A stretch of DNA of 64,000 nt from Simmondsia chinensis (taxonomy: Eukaryota > Streptophyta > Magnoliopsida > Caryophyllales > Simmondsiaceae). The notes beneath the pieces are model-generated. The model was not told the DNA's origin. It made no database searches and saw nothing but the letters and a program-made list of their open reading frames with translations. Positions within the stretch are counted from its first letter, which is position 1. Each line of letters starts with the position of its first letter. A program made the position numbers and the translations under genes. The DNA lies in contig JAGTTD010000025.1 of the NCBI GenBank assembly GCA_018398585.1, positions 13,955,578 to 14,019,577 on the forward strand, in the 5' to 3' direction. Below, piece by piece: positions 55,495 to 64,000 of the stretch.

Positions 55495-57701
55495 TGTTGG
55501 GAAGATCATATGAATTTTGTTGCAAAATAAACTCTGATGCCGACTAGTGGGTTCACAGTTCTCAACTATGGTCACAACAATAGGCACCTATTAGAGCACT
55601 TAGAGTATGAGACTATTCTCTTTACCTAAGTCCCCGGTCGGAGAGTCACGCTTCGTGACACCTCACGTGCGAGAGTTCCCGGGAATAGATTTATCTCTAT
55701 AAACGTTTTGCCCTCATACCGCTTGTTGGGATGAATTTCATAAATTCTCCCTAAAGATTGCGCAGCGGAACAGGTTTAGAATTCATAACTCTAAACCTAG
55801 GGTTGATTTAAAATTCCTAATTTTAAATCTACTGACTTAAATTCATAATTTAAATCATTGGATCTAAATTTTTAATTTAGATCTACAAGCCTTTAACTAT
55901 ACATTCATAACAATACATAACTTAAACAGGTATAATAACGAATAGTGTTAATAACTAGAAAAGCGAAACTAAAAGAAGAAGGAAAGAAAAACATACCTGG
56001 AATTGCTCCAATAAAAAGAAAAACTAGAAAGAGAATAATATTCTTCAAAACCGAGACCCCGATACCTTCTACACAATAACCTCGAACTGCCCGGAGGGTG
56101 GGCTCCGAAAAATATTAAACTGAATCTCCGAAACAATTTCAGAAACCCTAAAGAATTATTTGGACTCGAATGCCAAACCTCAGAATAAGCCCCTCTATTT
56201 ATAGAAATATTTCGGAGCAAAAAATCTAATTATATTAAAAAAAGGATTGCACAGTTAACTTCAAAACGCGTCGTATTGCTCAAATAACCAATTAAAACGT
56301 CGCGTTTCAATGCACAGTACGCGTGTTCTGGCTTATCACAACGTGCCAGGTGTCGGCACGTGATTGGCCCGCACCCGAAGGCATGGATCCATCCCTGCTG
56401 GCCATCCACGCGTGACACGTGCCGTGCACTGATTGGTCAGTGGCGTTCGACGCGGATTAAGCCTGTTAAAACGTGATTTTGTTTTTTTTTAATTTATTTT
56501 CCACATGCAAAAATTCATCTTATGAATTTCAATTTTCAAAAAATTATTTTATTTTATAATTTTTAATATTTATTCATATCATGAATAATATTTGGTAAAA
56601 TTAATTTACCCATCGTATGGATAAATAATTCATCTCATGAATTCTTTAATATTTTTCAATGGCAATAAAATACAGAGTCTTGCGTAGGGACCCCAGGAAC
56701 AATTTAAATCTAGTTCCGAACGGGTTAAATTAAATCATCTCATGATATTAATTTGATTACCATTTAATGAGACTTAATTCTACTAAATAAATCTCACTGC
56801 ACTCCAGACTTAAATTATTTATTCGATATCTCCCTAATATACTGTAATGATGACAGCAACCCCTCCACGAGATGTCCATGACAAAGGATAAATATAACTA
56901 CTACCATTATCCTTCTCACAGCTTCTCCATTAGTTATCGACTCGCCCTTCACTGATTAATTCATTTATAGTTGATCATATTCACAGTATAAATTCCAAAT
57001 GTCAAACACTTGGAATACTTTGGCCAAAGTTTCCAAACCATTTAAACATTTGTTAATCAACTAAGGGGACATCTGTATCTCATAAAAGACTGTAGATTCC
57101 CTATTGAATACCTGATCCTTGTCACACTTCATGCCGCTACCCAGTGTACGTGGGATTTCAGTCATTTGTTTTAGACCTTACTTATAGTACACCAAAGTAA
57201 CTAACGCTCCATGCACAAGTCCAGAATACCTTCAAGATTTAGAGTCATCGTTCAAACAGTACAATGTAAATCACTCATCTCCTATAGCAGTCTAGAAATA
57301 AGTAACTCACTTGGTCCAACTCAGTGTGTCAAACACACTAACTTAACACTTTTGGATCTCCATCCACATGACCAAGACAAGCCATCTAAAGTGTCGCGTT
57401 ATAGTTTTAACATACAAGTGGTCCAGACTTGTCTTCGACTACGAGTCTTTCAAACAACAATCCATATCATTTGTTCCAAGTCTATCTGTGGCTTAGTCTC
57501 ATAAACCACTTAGAACAAGCATGTAAATTTTGGTCTGAGGACTACACCTATCTCATGGATGCCTCTCGAAAGAAAATCACATGCAGTATGAATGTTCAAA
57601 TACACAAATTTAACTAGAAAACGACTGGAACTTTAATTTTATTTATTAATTAAAATAATATATCCAGAATAAATCTGGATCTCAAGACACTGTTCCTAAC
57701 A
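55495..57701 (-). repeat. Copia solo LTR family B, copy B5, with target duplication
   Basis: Plus-strand ends TGTTGGGAAGATC...GTTCCTAACA, 2207 bp, bounded by TTTCC at 55490-55494 and 57702-57706. It includes the internal GAAATTCATCCCAACA point (55724) where copies B2, B3 and B6 end, plus 229 bp beyond it. TATA-like CTATTTATAGAAA near 56205 (minus sense). Open frames at 55969, 56230 and 57211 are LTR sequence. Confidence 0.85.
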
Positions 57702-58251
57702 TTTCCTTGACACCGCCACCACGACTTCCATCTCTCACCCCGCGTCCACCCTCCCTAACTCTTGAGATACCGTCACCCTCACCACCCAGACCCACCACCA
57801 CCATCGCCCCTGCCTGACCCACCAGCACCACCGATCTCATATCCTTGACCCACCAACACCAAGACCAAGCCCTCTCCCCATCCCCACCAACACGCCACCC
57901 CACGACCACCAATCCCGAGCAGCCGACAGCCACCGCCACACGACAAACTCGTAACCAACCCACCCAAGTAAGAAAAATAGGTTGGCCCCAGGTAAGTATT
58001 AGCCGGGTCAGAGTATCAACTGCGCACGAGCCCCAGGTTTGATCTTTCCTCAATTAAAGCAGGGTAGTGTGTTAATTTACCATTGTTGGGCACTTTTCAT
58101 TTTGTTCTTTCTCCTTTTATTATTTTGAATACTGTGATCTTTGACTGTGGTGGTGCTTTCCTGCCTTTATGTTATAATAAGCTTCATGTCTATGTTGATC
58201 ACTTACCAGCGATAGTCACAACTAATGGATGAACGTTACTAGTTATGGAAC

Positions 58252-58653
58252 TCAGAGACTGAGGCCATCTTCAAAGAGGTCGAGAAGGGGGAGGGGGAGG
58301 CAGAAGGGGATAGGGAACTTGAGACTAGGGACACTAAATGTCGGGACACTAACGAAAAAGAGTTTCGAGGTGGCCCAAATGATGATGAAGTGAAAGATCA
58401 ACATCCTTTGTCTGCAAGAGACTAAATGGGTAGGTGCGAAAGCCAGGGATGTGCTGGGGCACAAGCTCTGGTATGCAGGCAAGGTCAGAGGCAGGAATGG
58501 AGTTGGTATCATTGTGGATAGCAGTCTCAAGGATAAAGTAGTCAGAGTATCAAGGGCTGGTGATAGAATTATAAGTATCAAGATGGTCCTAGATGGAGAA
58601 GTATTGAACGTAATCAATGCCTACGCACCTCAAACTGGACTAACAGAGTTTTG
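58252..58653 (+). pseudogene. LINE endonuclease N-terminus
   Basis: Plus-strand frame: RLGTLNVGTLTKKSFEVAQMM, a stop, INILCLQETKWVGAKARDVLGHKLWYAGK, GVGIIVDSSLKDKVV, LNVINAYAPQTGL. This is the start of the APE endonuclease, with the LN-G-L and Q-E-T-K catalytic motifs that the 40754 copy lacks. It overlaps that copy from VLGHKLWYAGKVRG on. The sequence changes to copia exactly at 58653. Confidence 0.85.
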
Positions 58654-58789
58654 ATCAGAAAATAATATAAAATAATCCATTTATACATGTATTTTTTCAA
58701 AGAGGCAATTTATTTCTTGTAATAAAAGGTTCACAACCAAAATCAACTAAATAACAATTATTCATTAAACGAAACACATAAATCAAATT

Positions 58790-58990
58790 AGTACAGGTAA
58801 AAATAAATAATCCCTTAAAATCAAAACTCTAACACTAAAGTCAAAGCTTACATCTTCTGCCCCTAAGAGCGCTACTCTTGTACAGTGTCCAACCGTCAGG
58901 TACAGCATTCCATCATGCAGCCTCCTGGTTAGCTTGAGCCCCTGTAACATATCATAGGCATGGTCAGTTGAACTTGAGTCCACACACTAG
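58790..58990 (-). pseudogene. Copia protease-region remnant
   Basis: CVDSSSTDHAYDM corresponds to the copia D-S-G-A-T-(D/N)H protease motif with Gly changed to Ser. It is followed by LHDGMLYLTVG and VLILRDYLFLPVL, the usual downstream pattern. The altered active site and following frameshift make it inactive. Confidence 0.75.
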
Positions 58991-59109
58991 GAACCTGGTG
59001 GACTCTTAACTATGCATGAGTCAACTGGGGGATATATTATCATACCTTCACCAGATGGCATAGCTGTATTTGCAAGAAGAGTAGCTATATACTTTGTGCA
59101 GTTCTTCTT

Positions 59110-59900
59110 CTAGTGGCCCATCTTTCCACAAAAGAAACATTTTCCTTCTGCTGGCTTCTTATTAGGCTTAGTTGCTACACTAGCAACCTTGCCTTTTCCT
59201 TTCTTTCCAATCGGTCCCATGTTCTGCTTGCTCTCACTAGCCTTAGATACCTGAGTCATGTGGATACTCCCCTTGGCTCGCATCACAACCTCAGCGACCT
59301 GTAACTCCTTAATCACCTCATGCAACGAATAATCTTTATTGTTTATTGTGTAGTTGAGCTCGAGCCGAGTAAAAGTGCTAGATAGAGAACTGAGGATGAT
59401 GTCCTACTAAGATTGACTATTAATATTAGCACCTAAAATTTCCAACCTAGACAAGCATGCCATCATTTTCATGAAGTGCTCCTAAATTGGCCCCTTTCTA
59501 ACATCCTCGTGTTCAAGAGCTTCCTCACGAGCTCTTGCCTAGCTGCCCTATCTTAACCACTAACTTTATTTTAAATGTTTGGTCATCTCAATAGTTGTTT
59601 CCATCTCAAAGCATCTGATGCTTAGGAACATTGGTCACAGAGGCCAAAGTATAACATATGGCTAACTCATTAGCTATATTTTTGCATTCATAACGCTTTT
59701 TAACAGTAGTTGTAGAATTGTTAGCGGGCACTGTAGGTCGAGCATTAGTGAGAACAAACTTATGATCCTCATGTATTAAAACTATGTGCAAGTTCATATT
59801 CCAAGTGAAGTAATTCGGTCTAGTTAAAGCATTGTCTTTTAGAATTAAATGAAGTGCACTGGCTGCAGCCATTTCAAAAACACTGTAAATCCAAACAATT
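59110..59900 (-). pseudogene. Copia gag remnant
   Basis: 59606-59880 reads LHLILKDNALTRPNYFTWNMNLHIVL, HKFVLT and NELAICYTLAS, the copia gag/UBN2 pattern L-G-NY-W---L. 59110-59325 ends GKCFFCGKMGH, the start of the C-x2-C-x4-H-x4-C zinc knuckle, followed by a stop and KKNC. Middle sequence 59330-59600 is frameshifted. Confidence 0.8.
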
Positions 59901-60838
59901 ATGTAACTGTCTAACAAGTGTCATGTATAATGCAGTGATATCTATTATTTTATTTTAGCATACACAATAAGTTAGGTATCCACTAAATTATATTATCACA
60001 CATGCAATGATGACCCAAACACACCACTCCTTACTCCCCGCTAGGAGGGTCGTACAAAATTAATTTGAGTGAGAATTATTCTCAATTAACATATTTTCTT
60101 GTAATCCTTACTAAACATGATTAACTCATCTCTTTATCTTAGGCTCTAACATAACACAATAGAGCTCCTCGGGGAGGCTAATGCATCGCACTAGTCAAGT
60201 GTAAATCATTATCTAAACCTCCATACAAATACAGATAATACTCTACGATAGAGTGGTCACATCACTTCTTTGCACTTCGGTTCATCCTAATAGAAGTTTT
60301 ACCTTGTAATCTACAAACCGACATCCTCCGCGGGGAGGTCTATTGATCTACTATACTGCTAGATCGGTAATGGAGACCGTGAGGTTTCAACAATTAAACC
60401 TTGCCCCCACTTGATTTTTATATACTAGTGGGTTTTATTTAACTTGCATTTACAACTTAGATTATCTCATAATCTTTTTCTTCTAAAAATTAACTAATAA
60501 AATTTATTTATTTATTTTTATTTAAAATAGTACTGTCTTACATCTTAGATTATCTAATATTCAATTTTAGAATCTCATTCTAAAAAAATTGAATTACTTA
60601 ATAAATTTTAATTTTATTTAAAACAATTCTGATTTACATCTTAGATTATCTCATAATTTATTTTAGAATCTCATTCTAAAAAACTTAATTAATTAACAAA
60701 AAATTAAGTTTTAATTATTATGTAAACCGATATGACATCTACACGCCTCAAATAATTTTTTTTTGTAGAATTGCTGACGTCAGCGTTGACCTGACCTCAT
60801 CATCATATTTTCCCCTTTTTAAATTAAAATAATTAATT

Positions 60839-60985
60839 AAAAATAATTGAATCTAATCTCATTAGACCAATTTTATACAATTTCATAAAAAAATAATTGA
60901 ATCTAATTTCATTAGATCAATTTTATCCGATTTGATAAAAAGTAATTGAATCTAATCTCATTAGATCAATTTTATTGGATTTCTT
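60839..60985. repeat. Three tandem 49-bp repeats in the copia leader
   Basis: Units at about 60842, 60892 and 60941 share TAATTGAATCTAAT(C/T)TCATTAGA(C/T)CAATTTTAT. Upstream, TTAGATTATCTCATAAT recurs near 60460, 60545 and 60640. Confidence 0.85.
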
Positions 60986-61213
60986 AAATCATGATCAAAT
61001 ATGTATAATCTCATTGTATGAATAATATAATTGCAAATAAATAAATTGATAGATTTGAATTAACTATTAGTTCAATAACCATTTAAACAATTTAAATCGT
61101 TACTTTAAACAATCTTTCCTTCTTAATAAAATCTTTATTTTATTAAATCACAAGTCTATTTATTTCACTCTTATTATGCCTGTTCATTATATTATGAATG
61201 TAATCGGAGGCTA

Positions 61214-61225
61214 GCTCTGATACTA
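61214..61225 (-). other. Primer-binding site of copia B6
   Basis: Minus strand TAGTATCAGAGC, one base from the tRNA-iMet site, 2 bp from the LTR. Confidence 0.8.
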
Positions 61226-61227
61226 AT

Positions 61228-61482
61228 TGTTGGGACGAATTTCAAAAATTTTCCCCAATTTAATAAATTTGACGCAGCAGAAGGGTTTTAGAGTTCCTTA
61301 TTCTAAACCTAAAGTTGATTTAAAATTCTTAATTTTAAATCTATAGATTTAAATTCCTAATTTAAATTTGCAGGCCTCTACTCTAGTACATTCATAACAG
61401 TAACATGAACTTAAAGTAGTCATAATAAGAAAAAAATTAAATAAATAGAAAAGCAAAGAGATAAAAGAGAATGGAAAGAAAA
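61228..61482 (-). repeat. Copia LTR family B, copy B6 (3' part of the 5' LTR)
   Basis: TGTTGGGACGAATTTC at 61228, collinear with B3 from 46280, cut at 61482 where a gypsy LTR begins. Confidence 0.8.
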
Positions 61483-61800
61483 TATTATGAATCAAGAACA
61501 ATCTTGATACATAACCTAAGACAGAATAGAGTTTAGGTGAGAAGAGAAGTGAAAGTAGATGAGCAGTCGATAGAAATTAGGGTTGAGAAGAGAAATAGAA
61601 GTATATTCATCATCAATGATCAATTACAAGATAGGTCTTACTTATTTATAACAATATAGATGCAATGAACTAAGACTAATGCATCAACAGACTCATCACA
61701 TTAGTCGCCAAACTTGACTGTGCTTGACTACGTAACCGACTTTCTTGCCTAAAGAACACATACAAATGTAATAGCAACATGTTAACTAATGATTATAACA
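61483..61800 (-). repeat. 3' LTR of the right-edge gypsy (about 318 bp)
   Basis: Ends at ATTATAACA (61800) beside the polypurine tract AAGGGGAGGGGAT (minus). The outer end reads TATTATGAATCAAG where TG would be expected. Confidence 0.75.
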
Positions 61801-61829
61801 ATCCCCTCCCCTTAAAAACATTCTTGGCC

Positions 61830-62310
61830 TCAAGAATGGAAGTGAGGAAATTGATTGCGAAGGAATGGCAATGTCTCCCAAGTGTTGTGCTGATCATCCA
61901 AATTAGCCCATTGAACCAAAGCTTCAACCTTGTGCGGCGAAGTAAAACATGGTCTGGTATATAGTATATCCAAAGGAGCCTGTAAAAGACCACCATCCTT
62001 GGCTGTTGTTGGTGGAGTCAGGGAACTACAGGAACCCTCCTTCACTTGCTTCTTTAAGAAAGACACATGAAAAACATGATGCACCGCACTGTCTGGTGGT
62101 AGTTCTAACTTGTATGCTACTTCTTTCCTACATGCTGTAAGATCTTGTATGGCCCAAAATAATGTGCTCCCAGCTTGAAGATTGTCTATAAGGCTGCCAC
62201 TTCAAATAAACTTTGTCACCTACAAAAAAAGACTTGTCAATTCTATGTTTATCTTCAAAGAATTTCATCCGTGATTGAGCAAGCTGCAAATTAACATTAA
62301 GCTGAAGCAT
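61830..62310 (-). pseudogene. Chromodomain and integrase C-terminus
   Basis: 62310-62128 has QLAQSRMKFFEDKHRIDKSFFVGDKVYLK, the integrase C-terminal D-VYLKL motif with Q-YRQ. After a frame break, 62084-61830 has HHVFHVSFLKK and VEALVQWANLDDQHNTWETLPFLRNQFPHF, a chromodomain end. Confidence 0.8.
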
Positions 62311-62454
62311 GAGCTGTCTTCGCTACTCTAACAGATCAGAGACTACAACAACAGATGAAACAACTCCTTGGAGACCCATTGGTGAGGGTGGATAATAACC
62401 ATATAGTTCCTTGAAAGGAGTTGTCTTAATAGCTGAATGTGCGTGTGTGTTATA

Positions 62455-62985
62455 CTAGTACTCAGCTAAGGCAAGCCATCCAAACCAATGCTTGGGATGA
62501 TTGAAAGTCATACTGCGCAAATACTGCTCCAAACATTGATTCACTCGTTCAGTTTGTCCATTTGTTTTAGGATGGTATGAAGAACTTAGAGCAAGAGTAG
62601 TTCTCGGCAGACCAAACAACTTTGTCCAGAAATGGCTAACAAAAAGCCTGTCCCAGTCTAAAGTGATGGATTGAGGCAATCCATGAGGATGATATATGTG
62701 ATCCAAGAAACTCTTTGTAAGCCTTGCAACATTAATTGGATGATCGAGGCCAATGAAGTGTCCAAACTTGGCGAATCGATCTACTACAACCCAAATCACT
62801 TCTTTCCCTTCAGACTTAGGCAAACCTCCAATGAAATCCATACTTATATGTTGCCAAGCTCTCTCTGGAATAGGTAATGGTTGCAATAATCCTTGATGAG
62901 GAACATGTTCACTTTTGGTTTGTTGACAAACCTCACAAGTTTGAAGACATTTCACCACATCCTTCTTCATTCCAACCCAATGGAT
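62455..62985 (-). pseudogene. Gypsy integrase core
   Basis: The minus-strand 171-codon frame starts at the CLQTCEVCQQTKSEH zinc-binding Cys pair. It carries ISMDFIGGLPKSEGKEVIWVVVDRF (Asp1), SITLDWDRLF (Asp2) and SYHPKTNGQTERVNQCLEQYLR (catalytic Glu), ending WLALAEY before a stop. All three acidic residues are present; the domain is disrupted upstream (62990) and downstream. Confidence 0.88.
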
Positions 62986-62999
62986 GTATTACTTTACTC

Positions 63000-64000
63000 G
63001 CTGGTAGGTACCTTCATTACCCTTGTGGCCACACCAAGCAGAAGAGTGAATGGCTGAGACTATTTGCTATCTTAATTCAGAACAAGACCCAATGTAGATC
63101 TTGCCTTGTCACCCTTGATTCAGAGCTAGCTGAAGGCTTCACACTTACAGCAATGAGGCAATTCAGAGCAAAAACATCATCCACATAAATCTGCAAAACT
63201 TCTTCAATCCAAGAAAAAAGTGATACTAAAATTGCGTTGTTGGGAGCCTGATCATTCATTTCTTGACATTGGGAAAGAGCATATGCCACTGCATTCTCTC
63301 TTCATCATCTATAGTCAATCGAATAGTCGAAGCCCAACATCTTCATGAGGCCTTTGCGTTGTACCCTTGTGGTAATTTTTTGCTCCAATAGGTATTTGAG
63401 GCTTTGATGGTCAGTTTTAATAATGAAATGGTGCCCTTCTAGATAGCGTTTCTACTTCTGTACTGCAAGGAGGATTGCAAGATACTCCTTCTCATAAATT
63501 GACAAACTCAAGTTCCTGGGTCCCAAAGCTCAACTTAGATAAGCAATTGGCTTTCCTTCTTGGGACATCACTGCACCAATACCAGTGCTACTTGCATCAA
63601 TTTCCAATACAAAAGGAAGCTTGAAATCTGGCATAGCTATCACCGAAGCTGAACACATGGCAGATTTAAGCTGCTCGAAAACTTTTTGAGCAATTTCATT
63701 CCATCTTAAGCAATTATGTGAGAGGTTTAGCCATCAAACTATAACAATAGATGAATTTACAATAATACCCAACCAAACCCAAGAAACTCCTTAACTGCTT
63801 AATAAAAGTAGGTGTAGGCCAATCTTACATAGCTTTGACCTTTGCATGATCAGTAGCAACCCCATGCCTTGAAACAACATGTCCCAGATATTCAACTTGT
63901 GAACTTGCAAAAAAACATTTGGACATCTTTGCATACAGCTGGTGTTGCCTTATAAGATCAAAGACTTGCTGAAGATGGGACCAATGACTATCAAGTGAAG
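63000..64000 (-). pseudogene. Gypsy RT thumb and RNase H
   Basis: From the right edge, minus strand: FDLIRQHQLYAKMSKCFFA, VEYLGHVVSRHGVA, WPTPTFIKQLRSFLGLVGYY, then RNase H pieces with several stops and frame changes to about 63300. The 63289-63077 segment corresponds to the connection before integrase. Confidence 0.8.

Larger units (their letters stand above)
55030..58653 (+). mobile_element. RTE-type LINE 5' part, split by a solo LTR
   Basis: A pyrimidine-rich start (CTCTCTCTCTCTGTGTAACG) and a GC- and ACC-rich leader (55090-55489) continue after the inserted LTR B5 (55495-57701) as an equally ACC-rich stretch (57707-57960). The endonuclease frame follows. The 3' end is cut at 58653 by the copia element. 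Long open frames in the GC-rich leader on both strands are compositional. Confidence 0.6.
58654..61227 (-). mobile_element. Ty1/copia element (B6), 5' half
   Basis: Minus-strand: 5' LTR part 61228-61482, primer site 61214-61225, long leader (59920-61213), gag 59110-59900, and start of protease 58790-58985. It then ends at 58654 against the LINE. Integrase, RT, RNase H and 3' LTR are absent. Confidence 0.8.
61483..64000 (-). mobile_element. Chromodomain Ty3/gypsy element, 3' part, runs off the window
   Basis: Minus-strand: 3' LTR 61483-61800, polypurine tract 61801-61815, chromodomain, integrase, RNase H and RT thumb continuing past 64000. It is inserted in copia LTR B6. Same family as 5608-7981. 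Confidence 0.88.

Noticed and set aside
55094..55590. Long overlapping open frames on both strands (up to 143 codons)
   Set aside because: They lie in a GC-rich LINE leader, are Gly/Arg/Val- or Pro/Thr-rich depending on strand, and have no domain.
21841..57504. Similar 84-97-codon open frames at 21841-22116 (+), 49592-49846 (-) and 57211-57504 (+)
   Set aside because: All are antisense to copies of copia LTR family B; their likeness follows from the repeated DNA. Other copies (17500 region, B3) have stops in the same frame, and no known domain is visible.
57682..58053. 123-codon minus-strand frame rich in Gly, Val and Trp
   Set aside because: Antisense of the ACC-rich LINE leader; composition artefact.

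Overview
The window looks like nuclear DNA of a eudicot plant. It is AT-rich and densely packed with plant-type retrotransposons: Ty3/gypsy with Athila/Tat-type and tRNA-Met primer sites, Ty1/copia, L1- and RTE-type LINEs, tRNA-derived SINEs, hAT and CACTA remnants. It contains only one intact protein-coding gene. I see no rRNA, functional tRNA, organellar DNA, CRISPR or prokaryotic operon structure.

The gene is an intronless 3-ketoacyl-CoA synthase (KCS12-like, 18279-19655, + strand). It has a complete Cys-His-Asn catalytic set, a TATA box about 100 bp upstream and a poly(A) signal at 19829. Transposon sequence closes in on both sides: a copia LTR ends at 18003 and an LTR-like repeat starts at 19859.

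Layout, left to right. 1-3761: a pol-less Athila-like element (minus). 3762-5600: a decayed plant-mobile-domain-like pseudogene. 5608-7981: a truncated chromodomain gypsy (+). 7982-10501: an L1-type LINE tail interrupted by a miniature LTR element (TRIM, 8872-10400). 10502-16300: AT-rich DNA with dispersed repeats, a hAT-like MITE and an L1 remnant. 16685-18003: an RTE LINE tail and a copia LTR. 18150-19834: KCS. 19859-30200: repeat A, then a Tat-like gypsy array (LTR-internal-LTR-internal-LTR) broken by a copia fragment and a hAT MITE. 30200-35690: mostly decayed repeats, including a hAT element, a copia 5' end and a SINE.

35700-44411 is a minus-strand gypsy whose gag is split by two younger insertions: a 3-kb RTE LINE (10-bp target duplication) and a 2.6-kb non-autonomous LTR element (5-bp target duplication). 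44412-49190 holds repeat A copies, copia pieces and a CACTA end. 49350-53237 and 55495-57701 are two copies of one long copia LTR in opposite orientation. One contains a nested gypsy solo LTR, and the other is inserted in an RTE LINE. 58654-61482 is the 5' half of a copia element. 61483-64000 is a chromodomain gypsy that runs off the right edge.

Apart from KCS, these parts do not form a pathway. The order of events can be read from target-site duplications and from interrupted copies. I did not find a clear new biological system. The most unusual items are the copia LTR subfamily that includes its own primer-site and leader region, the non-autonomous LTR element with an unrecognised reading frame, and the isolated RPA70 zinc-ribbon fragment.
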